This document shows positions 17,945-26,551 of a DNA stretch of 64,000 bases, piece after piece. Made by a program: the position numbers and the translations under genes. The notes below the pieces were generated by a model. It worked only from the letters and a program-made list of their open reading frames with translations, was not told the DNA's origin and ran no database searches. This DNA is from Cyanobacteriota bacterium (GTDB taxonomy: Bacteria; Acidobacteriota; Vicinamibacteria; Vicinamibacterales; UBA2999): contig JAIEMQ010000008.1 of NCBI GenBank assembly GCA_019752015.1, forward strand, positions 49,632 to 113,631, in the 5' to 3' direction. Positions within the stretch are counted from its first letter, which is position 1; the number at the start of each line of letters is the position of its first letter.

Positions 17945-18210
17945 CCCAGAGCGGCGATGCATCCGTCGGCAACAGTGGGATTTCCGAGCCTGGCTGCCCG
18001 ATCAAGAGCGCTGACGACGCTTCGTTGATCGGGCGGATTCGCGGTGAATACATCGAGATGCCCGGACTCGCCCTGACCGAGGCACAGTTGTGTCGTCTGT
18101 CGGGTCTGGACACGGCCAGCGGCAAGAGGATCCTCGAGACGCTGACCACACAGCACTTTCTTGTCAGAACGGAACAGGGGATCTACGTGCGGGCCAGCAA
18201 TCGGGTGTAA
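17941..18210 (+). CDS. small winged-helix protein
   Basis: This is an 89-residue protein with a helix-turn-helix-like core: IRGEYIEMPGLALTEAQLCRLSGLD, then ASGKRILETLTTQHFLVRT, then a short beta-wing. It resembles small winged-helix proteins that lack any other domain. The start codon overlaps the stop of the PEGA-like gene. A role as transcription factor or partner of the upstream protein is possible, but nothing in the sequence decides it. Confidence 0.65.
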   Translation: MTQSGDASVGNSGISEPGCPIKSADDASLIGRIRGEYIEMPGLALTEAQLCRLSGLDTASGKRILETLTTQHFLVRTEQGIYVRASNRV

Positions 18211-18226
18211 CGGCTTTCGTGACGGC

Positions 18227-18421
18227 TCTCGGTTCGATGAACGCATCTTAACTGGACGAGTCACTGACGTCGTAGTACATCGATTGGGTCGTGTTGCAGC
18301 TCGCATGATTATGGAACCAGCGAAGGCTCATGCCGGTCCGATGACTGGTGCACCTGCAATCATCGCGTGGGGCGCGCCGGACGAGATCTGCTCGGCTCGA
18401 CTCCGGCGACGACGAGCGTTG
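18227..18421 (+). repeat. ~195-bp dispersed repeat, copy A
   Basis: This segment is strongly similar to 29333-29523. Shared blocks in order are TCTCGGTTCGATGAACGCA, CTTAACTGGAC, GTCACTGACGTCGTAG, TACATCGATTGGG, TTGCAGCTCGCATGAT, CCGATGACTGGTGCA and CGACTCCGGCGACGACGAG. Small indels break any common reading frame. Shorter relatives lie at 31984-32040 and 13378-13430. No terminal inverted repeats or transposase are seen. The rest of 18211-18519 has no other feature. Confidence 0.85.
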
Positions 18422-18519
18422 ATGTCCGGATTGACGGACACCATCGCTCTTGAAGACGACACCACGCGCGGGACGCCAGCCGAATACCCGAGCGGAGACG
18501 CTGTTGCACGCCTGGCACC

Positions 18520-20424
18520 ATGTGTGAGGACCGGCTTCGTCTTCAAACCATGACGCCAAGGAAACCGCAGAAGGACGACCGGCACGGCCTCCAGTTCTCG
18601 AAGCCCGACGCTGTCGAGCCAAGCGCTTTGCCTGCTGACGCAGCCGACCGACCCGCCCGTCCTCTGTCGAAGCATGTCGACCGTGACACGCCTGTCCTTC
18701 GAATCCAGGCCGTGATTCTCCTTCTGAGTGTTCTCCTCACCGGTGAGGCTGCATCCGGTTCGCCCATGTCTCAATCCGCGCGACTTGGAGGAGGCGGTGA
18801 TCCCCGTGACGGGTCGGACCAGTCCGTGCCAGTGCAAGATCCGAAGGCAACCCTGCCGGAGCGGATCGACTCGATCACGATCGAAAACCTCGGGGTCTTC
18901 GATCCGGCGATTCCTCGCTACCGGCGCTTTCCGTACGTTCTCCTCAACCGACTTCACATCAGGACGCGACCACGGGTGATTCGCCGAGAGCTCCTGTTTC
19001 GCGGGGGGGATCCGTTTGAGGAGGAGGTGTTGCTGGAAAGCGAGCGAAACCTGCGCTTGCTTCCTGTCAATCGAGCTGAGATCACCTCCGCGCCTGGCGG
19101 TGGCGGGAGGGACATTGTCGTCCGGACGGAGGATGCATGGACACTCATTCCCGAATTTGTGGTCGACAGTCAAGGAGGGGCCTCGCGGGTCGGCGTCGGC
19201 ATCGAGGAGTACAATCTCTTCGGACAGGCCACGAGCCTGCGGGTCCGCTCCGTGCGGGGCACGGACCAAAACCTGGGTCGTGTGTTCTATAGCGACCGGC
19301 GGCTATTCCACAGTCGCTGGCAAATGAGTGCGAGCACGGTGTTCGGCGACGGATCGTTGAACGAGGTGCAAGTCAATCGGCCCTTCTATTCCCTTGATAC
19401 GCGGTGGGCGGCCAGCATGCTCGTCACGCGCGAGCGCGGGTTCGACCGCCTCTACGACGTGGGCGCGCTGACGGCGAGAATTCCGCTGAGCCGTGAGAAT
19501 GCGGCCGCGAGCGTCACCCGCGCCTGGGGCAATCGTGTGGACAAGACGAAGCTGTCGGTGGGGCTCGATTTCGAGCGACGGGACTTTGTCGCCGCGCCGG
19601 CGGTGTTCGACGAGAGCGCCGCCAGCTGGCAAGGTTTTTTCGGACAGGGCGGCGGCACGCGCCGCAACAACATCCGTCTGGATGTAGCGCTCGACCGGGA
19701 GCATTACCGCTTCGTGAAGGACAGGTTTCTCGACAAATCTGGGCAGGTTGAGGACGTGCGCGTCGGATACGGTTATGGCGTGTCGGCCGGACCAGCGGAA
19801 GGATTGAACGGCCGCCCCGATTACACCGCGTTGGCGACGCGGGGTGTCGCCTCCCGACAAGTGTGGGGACGACACCTCGTGATCGCGAGTCTGGCAGCCT
19901 CGACCCGGCGCGAGGCCGCCGGTTTCACGAACTCGCTTACCAGCGGATTCATCCACACCTACGTGCGTCTGCCTTGGCAAACACTGGCGGTCAGTCTCGC
20001 CGGCGTCTATGCCGCGCGCATGGATCAGCCGTATCAACTCGTGCTGGGCGGGGACATGGGACTCCGGGGCTATTCGGCGCGCCAGTTCACCGGTAACCGC
20101 GGCGTGATTGTCAACGTCGAACACCGCGTCTACACCAACGTGGACCTCCTGACGGCGCGCCTCGGGTTCGCCGTGTTCGCTGACGTGGGACGCCTGTGGC
20201 GCGAAAATGAACGGGCGACCCTCTCCAGCCTGAAGAGCAGTGTGGGCATTGGCCTTCGGATGGGGCTCACCAAATCGTTCGAGGCCCCGACGGTTCGCCT
20301 CGACCTGAGCCTGCCGCTGAATCCGGACGGCCGCCGCCGGCCCTCGTTCGGCTTCTCCGTTAAGCCGGTTTTTCTGATGTTCAACCAGCCCGCGCTGACG
20401 ATCAACCGCTTTGCCGTGGAGTAA
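18520..20424 (+). CDS. Omp85/BamA-like outer-membrane protein
   Basis: This is an outer-membrane protein of 634 residues. A hydrophobic segment near residues 60-80 (LRIQAVILLLSVLLTGEA) is probably the signal, so the true start may lie downstream of 18520, for example the ATG at 18550. A POTRA-like domain follows (TRPRVIRRELLFRGGDPFEEEVLLESERNLR), then a long beta-barrel with Omp85-type patterns (LGGDMGLRGYSARQFTGN) resembling the conserved barrel loop motif with RGY. One POTRA unit rather than five suggests a surface-antigen/TamA-like or patatin-type relative, not BamA itself. Substrate and partners are unknown. Confidence 0.75.
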   Translation: MCEDRLRLQTMTPRKPQKDDRHGLQFSKPDAVEPSALPADAADRPARPLSKHVDRDTPVLRIQAVILLLSVLLTGEAASGSPMSQSARLGGGGDPRDGSDQSVPVQDPKATLPERIDSITIENLGVFDPAIPRYRRFPYVLLNRLHIRTRPRVIRRELLFRGGDPFEEEVLLESERNLRLLPVNRAEITSAPGGGGRDIVVRTEDAWTLIPEFVVDSQGGASRVGVGIEEYNLFGQATSLRVRSVRGTDQNLGRVFYSDRRLFHSRWQMSASTVFGDGSLNEVQVNRPFYSLDTRWAASMLVTRERGFDRLYDVGALTARIPLSRENAAASVTRAWGNRVDKTKLSVGLDFERRDFVAAPAVFDESAASWQGFFGQGGGTRRNNIRLDVALDREHYRFVKDRFLDKSGQVEDVRVGYGYGVSAGPAEGLNGRPDYTALATRGVASRQVWGRHLVIASLAASTRREAAGFTNSLTSGFIHTYVRLPWQTLAVSLAGVYAARMDQPYQLVLGGDMGLRGYSARQFTGNRGVIVNVEHRVYTNVDLLTARLGFAVFADVGRLWRENERATLSSLKSSVGIGLRMGLTKSFEAPTVRLDLSLPLNPDGRRRPSFGFSVKPVFLMFNQPALTINRFAVE

Positions 20425-20581
20425 TGATGCCGTCGATAATCATCGCCCGCAGTTCGACTGCCGCCGTCCGGAGATCCTGTCAAGATTTCTCTCGGGCGAG
20501 TCAGGGCGAGCGCCGTCCCGTGCGGAGCCACGGTGGTCGGCGATCGTGAGACGGAAGGACACGCACATGAAGGAGGGTGGG

Positions 20582-21250
20582 ATGCTGCGCCACACGACGC
20601 TGATCGAGTTTCGCGGATTCCGGACGCTTGCGGGCTACACCACCGCGGTGTCACTGCACGCGCACACGAACCGATCGAAAGAGAGAGTGACGGACGTGCC
20701 GCGGTATCTCGAGCGCATTCCGCTGGTGGCGTCCTTCGTCCGGCGGGAGATACGGGAGTACGCGGCCCGGAACGGGCTCCCGATTGACTTCACGAAGGGC
20801 TGGTGGCATCCGCCGGTCAGTTCGCGAGCGGTGCTGGCATCAGAAAGATCCCAGATCTGTCGCGTGCTCGGGCTGACGCCGCTGGTGTCGATCACCGACC
20901 ACGACACGATTCAAGCGGGCCTCGAATTGCAGCGCGAGCACCCGTGTACCCTCGTGCCCGTCTCGCTCGAATGGACGGTGCCCTTCCACCGCGGATTCTT
21001 CCATCTCGGCGTCCACAACCTTCGCCCCGAATCGGCGCCTGCCGTCGTGCGATCCCTCTCGGAGCACTGGTCCAACGGGGGACCGCTCTGGGTCCGCTGC
21101 GCGATGCGGGCGTTTCAGCTCGGGGCCAGCGCGCCGCTGCGCCCACTCCTGGCTGCGAGCGTCCGGCTGGCCGGCGCCTCGACGCCCAACCACGGCGCGC
21201 CCGCCGCGATCATCGACGCGAGCGCGCCCGCGAGCGGCGCGTGCACATGA
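20582..21250 (+). CDS. PHP-domain protein, probably C-terminally truncated
   Basis: This is a metal-dependent phosphoesterase-like protein. PHP motifs visible are SLHAHTNRS (HxH) and SITDHDT (DHD). From about residue 150 on (after LGVHNLRP) the sequence becomes Ala/Arg-rich and lacks the later metal-binding motifs, so the fold looks incomplete at 222 residues. The ATG at 20582 is chosen because AAGGAGGG lies 4-5 bases upstream; an earlier ATG at 20567 is less well placed. The stop overlaps the glycosyltransferase start (ATGA). The gene may be a remnant kept for its translational coupling, or a divergent small PHP protein. Confidence 0.65.
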   Translation: MLRHTTLIEFRGFRTLAGYTTAVSLHAHTNRSKERVTDVPRYLERIPLVASFVRREIREYAARNGLPIDFTKGWWHPPVSSRAVLASERSQICRVLGLTPLVSITDHDTIQAGLELQREHPCTLVPVSLEWTVPFHRGFFHLGVHNLRPESAPAVVRSLSEHWSNGGPLWVRCAMRAFQLGASAPLRPLLAASVRLAGASTPNHGAPAAIIDASAPASGACT

Positions 21251-22467
21251 GCACGGGAAGCCACGGCCCACGCCCTGCTGCCGCGACATTGGTGGAGCGC
21301 CCTTTGAACGTCGCGATCGTGTGCGATGGGATTGGCGATGTGGTCGGGGGCTCGTTCATCTCGACCTTGCGATTTGGCGAGCTGCTGAAGGCGCGGGGAC
21401 ACAAGGTCGTCTTTGTTTCGAGCGGCTCGCGCCGGCATCCCCGCACCCACGAGTATCGTGGGATCAAAACGTATCGTCTCTTCGGCGTGCTGATCCCCTG
21501 GTCGGAAGGACAGTTGTATCTCGCGATGCCGTTCGTCCCCACGATTCGGAAGATCCTTCGAGACGAGCAGATCGACATCGTCCACGTGATGATCCCGATG
21601 CCGTTGGGCCTGGCGGCGGTGCGTGTGGCCAAGGCGATGGATGTCCCGGTGGTCATGCACTCTCACACGCAACCGGAAAACATCTTCATGAATGTCCCGG
21701 CGTTCCCGGGACGCGACGCGCTGCACGGACGTTTCTGTGCTTACCTGAACTGGATCTACCGGCAGAGCGACGTGCTGATTTATCCGTCAGCATTCTCACA
21801 GCGCCAGCTCCCGGCGCTGGCGGCATCGAGGCACGTGGTGATCAGCAACGGCGTGAATCGAGAGCGGTTCCGGCCGACATCACCGGACCCGTTCTTGCGC
21901 CGGTTCAGTCTGTCGAGCACGCGTCAGCACCTGATGTATCTGGGGCGCCTGCATCGAGAAAAGAATGTGGAGACACTGATCCGCGCGATGGCGATTCTCC
22001 GTCAGCATCACCCGCAGACACATCTGGTCATCGTCGGGTTCGGCTACGAGCAGCCAGCGCTCGAGCGGCTCGCGCACGCGTGGGATCTCACGGCGCACGT
22101 GACGTTCTGTGGGTTCGTGCCGGACGAGCACCTTGCGGCGGCGTACAGCGCGTGCGACCTGTTTGTGTTGCCCTCGCTCGCGGAGCTCGAGGGCATGGCG
22201 GTGCTCGAGGCCATGGCGTGCGGCAAGCCCATCCTCATCGCCGACTCTAAAGACAGTGCCGCCACCGACTTCGTCGATGGAAACGGCCTCCTGTTCAGAG
22301 CCCGAGATCCCGCGCACCTGGCGGCGCAGGCGGGTTATCTGCTCTCCGATCCCGAAAGACTGCGTTCGATGGCCGACAGGAGCCTGGAGAAGAGCCGGTC
22401 CTTCGAGATCCATGAGAGCGCCGCCGCGATCGAGTCGCTGTACTACTCACTGCTCCCGGCGCCGTGA
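21247..22467 (+). CDS. GT4 family glycosyltransferase
   Basis: This is a GT-B fold glycosyltransferase of 406 residues. The N-terminal half has the acceptor-domain pattern (NVAIVCDGIGDVVGGSF, RFGELLKARGHKVVFVS). The C-terminal half has YLGRLHREKNVETLIRAM, then FVPDEHLAAAYSACDLFVLPS and the nucleotide-sugar site with the E-x7-E motif (ELEGMAVLEAMACGKPIL). GT4 enzymes are retaining and use nucleotide-sugar donors; this general pattern is found among lipid alpha-glycosyltransferases. It is coupled to the upstream PHP gene (ATGA) and to the downstream hydrolase gene (GTGA), so the three form an operon, possibly for glycolipid synthesis (inferred). Confidence 0.88.
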   Translation: MSTGSHGPRPAAATLVERPLNVAIVCDGIGDVVGGSFISTLRFGELLKARGHKVVFVSSGSRRHPRTHEYRGIKTYRLFGVLIPWSEGQLYLAMPFVPTIRKILRDEQIDIVHVMIPMPLGLAAVRVAKAMDVPVVMHSHTQPENIFMNVPAFPGRDALHGRFCAYLNWIYRQSDVLIYPSAFSQRQLPALAASRHVVISNGVNRERFRPTSPDPFLRRFSLSSTRQHLMYLGRLHREKNVETLIRAMAILRQHHPQTHLVIVGFGYEQPALERLAHAWDLTAHVTFCGFVPDEHLAAAYSACDLFVLPSLAELEGMAVLEAMACGKPILIADSKDSAATDFVDGNGLLFRARDPAHLAAQAGYLLSDPERLRSMADRSLEKSRSFEIHESAAAIESLYYSLLPAP

Positions 22468-23330
22468 CCGAGCACGTCTGTGAGGCCCGCGGCGTGTACT
22501 ACCGGACCAACACCTTTTCAGCCGGTCGGCCGACTCTGGTGCTCATGCACGGCGTCTCGGGCAGTTCGTCAGCGTGGAAGGCGTATGAAGCCCGCTTTGA
22601 GCGTCAGTACAATCTGCTGACCTACGATATCCGCGGACACGGGAAGTCCAGGAAATATCCTCGGTGCCGCGACTACGCGATTCGCCACTTTGTCGAAGAC
22701 CTGCACGCTCTGCTGGAGCATCTCGGGGTCGACACGTGCATCCTCGTCAGCCATTCGTTCTCGGTGCTGATCGCCCTCGAGTTCCTGCGCGTGTATCAGG
22801 CGCGTGTTCAGGGTGTCGTGTTCCTGAGCGGCGAGTTTGACGCCGGCCGGCATCTCCCTGCGAGAGTCCTGAAGGCCCTTCTGGCTCCGGTGGCCCTGCT
22901 CGAACACTTCCCCTTTCACCCCCATCCGGGCCGGCACGTCGAGTACGCCCGGTATCTCAACTCCGGCGACTGGAACATTCCGCGCATGCTGGCCGATGTC
23001 GGGAACACGACGTGGCGAGTGTACTTGTACTGCACGAAAGAGGCGTATGCGGTGCAGGCGGAGAGGCTGCTGACGAACATCCGCGTGCCCGCGCTGCTCA
23101 TGCACGGCAAGAAGGACACGATCTTCTCCGTCCAGAACTCCATTGACATGGCGACGCGCATCCCGAAGGCTGACCTCGTCGTTCTCGACGACGCGGACCA
23201 TATCCTGGTGCTGAACCGTGCCCATGAGGTCGGCGACGCGATCGAGCGATTTGTACATCGCATCTTGGAGGAAGGTGCGCCCGGCTTCCGTGCTCCTACG
23301 CGCGCAGGCGACGAGCGATGTAGACGATGA
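22464..23330 (+). CDS. alpha/beta hydrolase
   Basis: This is an alpha/beta-hydrolase of 288 residues. An HGVSGSS motif forms the oxyanion loop. The nucleophile elbow is S-H-S-F-S with Ser98 as nucleophile, a variant of GxSxG. The acid is probably in HGKKDTIF, and the catalytic His lies in DDADHILVL. There is no signal peptide. GTG 22464 overlaps the stop of the glycosyltransferase gene, so it is the third gene of the coupled set. The last 35 bases overlap the convergent DedA-family gene. An esterase or acyl-transfer role on a glycolipid is possible but not shown. Confidence 0.85.
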   Translation: MTEHVCEARGVYYRTNTFSAGRPTLVLMHGVSGSSSAWKAYEARFERQYNLLTYDIRGHGKSRKYPRCRDYAIRHFVEDLHALLEHLGVDTCILVSHSFSVLIALEFLRVYQARVQGVVFLSGEFDAGRHLPARVLKALLAPVALLEHFPFHPHPGRHVEYARYLNSGDWNIPRMLADVGNTTWRVYLYCTKEAYAVQAERLLTNIRVPALLMHGKKDTIFSVQNSIDMATRIPKADLVVLDDADHILVLNRAHEVGDAIERFVHRILEEGAPGFRAPTRAGDERCRR

Positions 23331-23862
23331 CCACCAACGCCGTGGCGCTGACGATGTACCCAAGGACATTGAGGGCTTGTGACACTGTCCTGATCGCACT
23401 GCCGCAGTAATATCCCAGGATCACCAGCACGCCGTACTGCACGATCGCAATCCCGATCGCATAACGGAAAAAGGTCGCCACGGGAACGGCGACGATTCCG
23501 GCAATCGCCAGGATTGCCGGTGACAGCCCCCACGACAGCTTTCCCACGAACATCGTTCGCCAGCCGTGACGGTGCCACAGCACCCCCACGCGGTCGATCT
23601 CCGCGCTCGTCACCTGCGCCTTCGTCAAAAGTGTCGCGATGAACCGCGTCGTGCCCGCGTATCGACCGAGGTAGTAGAACACCCCATCGACGACGCAGTC
23701 CTTGACGATGAAGATGCCATAAGTGACATACGGATTGAAGTATCCACGTGACGCCAGTGTCCCGGCGACAAAGGCGACCATCGGTCCCTCAAGGAGGGAC
23801 ATCGGGATGAGTATCCAGTAGCGGTATTCGAGGAGGGCCGATGTGAGCGAGTCGAGAGGCAT
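23296..23862 (-). CDS. DedA-family membrane protein
   Basis: This is a polytopic membrane protein of 188 residues with the DedA/SNARE-associated pattern: an N-terminal amphipathic start (YRYWILIPMSLLEGPMVAFVAG), a reentrant region (VKDCVVDGVFYYLGRY), and the conserved FVGKLSWGLSPAILAIAGI segment followed by two more helices. DedA proteins take part in membrane-lipid handling, including undecaprenyl-phosphate or phospholipid scrambling. The ATG at 23862 is chosen because the protein family begins there; the open frame extends to 23937. It converges with, and overlaps, the hydrolase gene. Confidence 0.85.
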   Translation of the reverse strand: MPLDSLTSALLEYRYWILIPMSLLEGPMVAFVAGTLASRGYFNPYVTYGIFIVKDCVVDGVFYYLGRYAGTTRFIATLLTKAQVTSAEIDRVGVLWHRHGWRTMFVGKLSWGLSPAILAIAGIVAVPVATFFRYAIGIAIVQYGVLVILGYYCGSAIRTVSQALNVLGYIVSATALVVIVYIARRLRA

Positions 23863-24344
23863 CCTATTCGCTACGGTGCGGTGAAGTGAGGCAATTGGCT
23901 TGGCCCGACAACCGACGATCGATTCAACGGATCCCACACCGGTGTCTATAACGTGAAGCCGGCCGGTCGCATCTCGTGCATCTCGTGGGCCGTGATGGTC
24001 CGATCTTCCGAATGTTGAACACCGACGTCTATACGGCGCCGGTAGAGGGCGTCGTGTTGTGGGCGAGTCCTATCACCGGGACGTTGCCCCATCATACCTG
24101 CGCAATGCTCAAATGAACGATCGTCGCCTCGTAGCGCGCCTCGAACCTGGTGACCGCCGGAGGCTTTGGTTACGGACGAGGTCGACGGGCACCTGCGCAC
24201 AACGGACCGCCGGACGTCGGCCGCACAGCGCGCCATGTCACGCGACGAACACACAAATGATCAGGCTGCCCAGGAGCACCCAGCAAATCCAGTAGAGAAC
24301 TGTCGACCACCACACACCGCTGGAGAAATCAGTTGCCTCCTTCT
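23863..24344. other. gap with a possible 25-residue membrane peptide
   Basis: No standard gene is seen. On the minus strand 24238-24315 a GTG-initiated frame encodes 25 residues that form one strongly hydrophobic helix rich in Trp and Ile and end in VFVA. A Shine-Dalgarno-like AAGGAGG lies about 20 bases upstream, farther than usual. It could be a small membrane protein translated after the porin-like gene on the same strand, or chance. Confidence 0.3.
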
Positions 24345-25769
24345 TCAGTGGACAACAGTCTCGGTCTGAAACGGGAGCACCGGCAGGAACGCGCGTTCCG
24401 AATGCGGACCGAGCACGATGTTGAATTGCAGCAACGCTTCGACGCCGCGGTCGCTTGGCAGGCCACGCACGCGTCGCACCTCGAATTGCAGCCGGGAATG
24501 CGGCGAATAGTACCAGGAATAATGAGCGGCAATCGCCCTGCGGATTATCGAATCGTCGAGCACCCCCTGCGTGTATTCACCGCCGATGCCGATGTGGTGC
24601 GACTTCACCGGTTGATAATCGGCGACGAACCACCCGCCCAGGGCATCGTTCGCCTCCGGGCGCAGGGATGCTGTAGCTTCTAGGCTTCGGCGATTGCGGA
24701 GCAGCTCTGAGAAGAACGCAAAGCGCGACGAGTAGTCGTAGCCAACGTTGTAGCGGGGACTGATGAACGCATTGAAGCCGAATGCCAGGGCGGTGGTTCT
24801 GTTGTCAGGCGCGGCACTGTTCGCGCCGGTGACGCCGCTCACACTCACTTGGGTGGCGAATCTCTTCGACTCGAACCCGTATTCGATCCGGCCGGCGACC
24901 GGCTTGGTGCGGCTGGCCCGTGCGCCGAAGGCGATTTCATTGTCGCCATTCCAGATCCCCCCGCTGATGCCGAGCCGATGGCCCGCCCCGAAGGGGACCA
25001 GACGGCCCAGACTGACCGCTCCCTCGCGCAGTTGTTCCTCGCCGAAAAATTCCACCACGGGCAGCGGTAGTGTCACCTGCGGGCGCTCCGGCTCATGAAT
25101 GGCATTGAGAGACCCGAAATCCACTCGATAGTTTCCGGCGCGCAGGAGCAGGTTGCCCGGCAAGCGAAACGTCCCGAACGCTTCCTCGATGTTGACGCGA
25201 TCTTGATCCGGTCGGGTGAGAAAGAGGAACGCGGTGAGCCATGGCGTCACCTCCGCTTCGAGAGCGACCTCGGCTTCGCGCAGGAATATCTGCCGTTGTT
25301 CGCTGACCGGGCCGAAGCTTCGGTACGCGCCCAGCAGATCGAAGTTTGCGCCGACATGAAGATGCGGCTCGCCGTCGGCGCCGACCTGCAACCCCTTGCG
25401 GAGCACGTCGGTGCCTGGCGCCTGAGGAGGCAGTCGAATATCCACGTGCATTGAGCCCGCTTGGAGCGCGATCTCCGTCGTGAATGGCACGTAGCTCTGA
25501 GCCAGCACGGCCATGTGATACGCATCGTGTGGAACGTCGGGTATTGAGAACGTCCCGTCAGATCCGCTCGCTGCACTTACCGTCCGGAGCGGCGAGCTCA
25601 ACACGACGAGCGCATCGGCGACCACGCCGCCTGACCGGCTGTCCGTCACCTTGCCAGACACCGTGCCCCTGTCGCTCGGCTGCGCGGAGCCCGGGTTGAC
25701 GCAGCCGACCACGAACAGCGCCGTTGCAAGAAAGGGGGAGAAGATGGACCGTCGTCCACACCGGACCAT
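24345..25769 (-). CDS. outer-membrane porin-like protein with regulatory-like N-domain
   Basis: This is an exported protein. The signal resembles a lipoprotein type (FLATALFVVGCVNPG, with Cys at the cleavage site). It is followed by a carboxypeptidase-regulatory-like domain (GTVSGKVTDSRSGGVV, VSAASGSDGTFSIPDVP). The remaining 320 residues alternate polar and hydrophobic residues as in beta-barrels (NLLLRAGNYRVDFGSLN, GHRLGISGGIWNGDNE). It resembles porin-like proteins in Acidobacteria rather than TonB receptors, since no plug is seen. The start is taken at the ATG at 25769 that begins MVRCGRR; the frame is open to 25802. Its substrate is unknown. Confidence 0.7.
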   Translation of the reverse strand: MVRCGRRSIFSPFLATALFVVGCVNPGSAQPSDRGTVSGKVTDSRSGGVVADALVVLSSPLRTVSAASGSDGTFSIPDVPHDAYHMAVLAQSYVPFTTEIALQAGSMHVDIRLPPQAPGTDVLRKGLQVGADGEPHLHVGANFDLLGAYRSFGPVSEQRQIFLREAEVALEAEVTPWLTAFLFLTRPDQDRVNIEEAFGTFRLPGNLLLRAGNYRVDFGSLNAIHEPERPQVTLPLPVVEFFGEEQLREGAVSLGRLVPFGAGHRLGISGGIWNGDNEIAFGARASRTKPVAGRIEYGFESKRFATQVSVSGVTGANSAAPDNRTTALAFGFNAFISPRYNVGYDYSSRFAFFSELLRNRRSLEATASLRPEANDALGGWFVADYQPVKSHHIGIGGEYTQGVLDDSIIRRAIAAHYSWYYSPHSRLQFEVRRVRGLPSDRGVEALLQFNIVLGPHSERAFLPVLPFQTETVVH

Positions 25770-25929
25770 GGTCAGTAGGGATTCTGCGGAAATTGCGCGC
25801 ACGGCTGGCTCCTGATGATCCGCCGCTCATTCTCGCTTTCGCGCGAATATCGGCTATGCGGCAGATCTCCTAATTGTCGCCGCGCGACTGCACGGCAATT
25901 CACGTAAGGATCGTGCCCGATGCTAGTCG

Positions 25930-26070
25930 AAGCGCGCTTTCCGCTGCAATATTTCAGCACGAGTAGCGCGATGAGCGCCGTCCAGATCTGAATGTGCAGC
26001 GCGTTGGCCGACGTCCCGACGAAGGTCTTGATGCGCAGATTCTGCTTCAGCGCTTTGAACAACTGCGGCG
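25930..26070 (-). pseudogene. IS4-type transposase, C-terminal scrap
   Basis: A reading frame on the minus strand gives PQLFKALKQNLRIKTFVGTS followed by a helix (IQIWTALIALLVLKY). This is the characteristic C-terminal part of IS4-family transposases. After LVLKY the frame shifts (the continuation LQRKARFD is in the next frame). No N-terminal part, catalytic DDE residues or inverted repeats are present. The scrap begins exactly where the recombinase scrap on the other strand starts. The 25803-25929 part shows nothing else. Confidence 0.7.
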
Positions 26071-26414
26071 CCCTGCTGATCGATGCCGACACCGTGTATG
26101 ACCCGCGACAGACCAACGATCGGTTGTTACTGGGCATGAAGGGCACGATCAGCGAGATGGAAGTCGCCAGCTTCCGCGAGCGCGCGCCGGCGGCGTTGGC
26201 AAAAGGCCCAGCGCGGAGCGCTGGTGCAGCGCGTCCCGATCGGCTTCCGGCGCGGTACCACGCGGCGCTTTGTATCCTGAAGACCCCCATGTACGTGGGC
26301 GGCTACGTGTACGGACGGAGTCGGACTGAGACACGTCTCGACGCAGGGCAGGTGATCCCAGCAACGTCAGCCAGCGTCACGTGCATCCTGCCCGAGTTGA
26401 TCGAGCCAGCCTGA
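26066..26414 (+). pseudogene. serine recombinase (large resolvase type) scrap
   Basis: The frame gives ALLIDADTVYDPRQTNDRLLLGMKGTISEMEV in pieces typical of the end of the catalytic domain of large serine recombinases. The next conserved block (ALVQRVPIGFRRGTT) is in another frame. A third block, LKTPMYVGGYVYGRSRTETR, matches the recombinase domain. At least two frameshifts and loss of both ends show that it is dead. It abuts the transposase scrap. From 26415 to 26551 nothing is seen. Confidence 0.7.
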
Positions 26415-26551
26415 CCCATCCCACCTCAATGTCTCTGCCATCACTTCCTCCGAATGGCGCTAATCAGGCACTGAAGACTGGCCTGCTGGCGTTCACAGAA
26501 TGATTGCGACTGCGCGGAAAGAACACTCGAACAGTTCCAGCGGTCACCACG

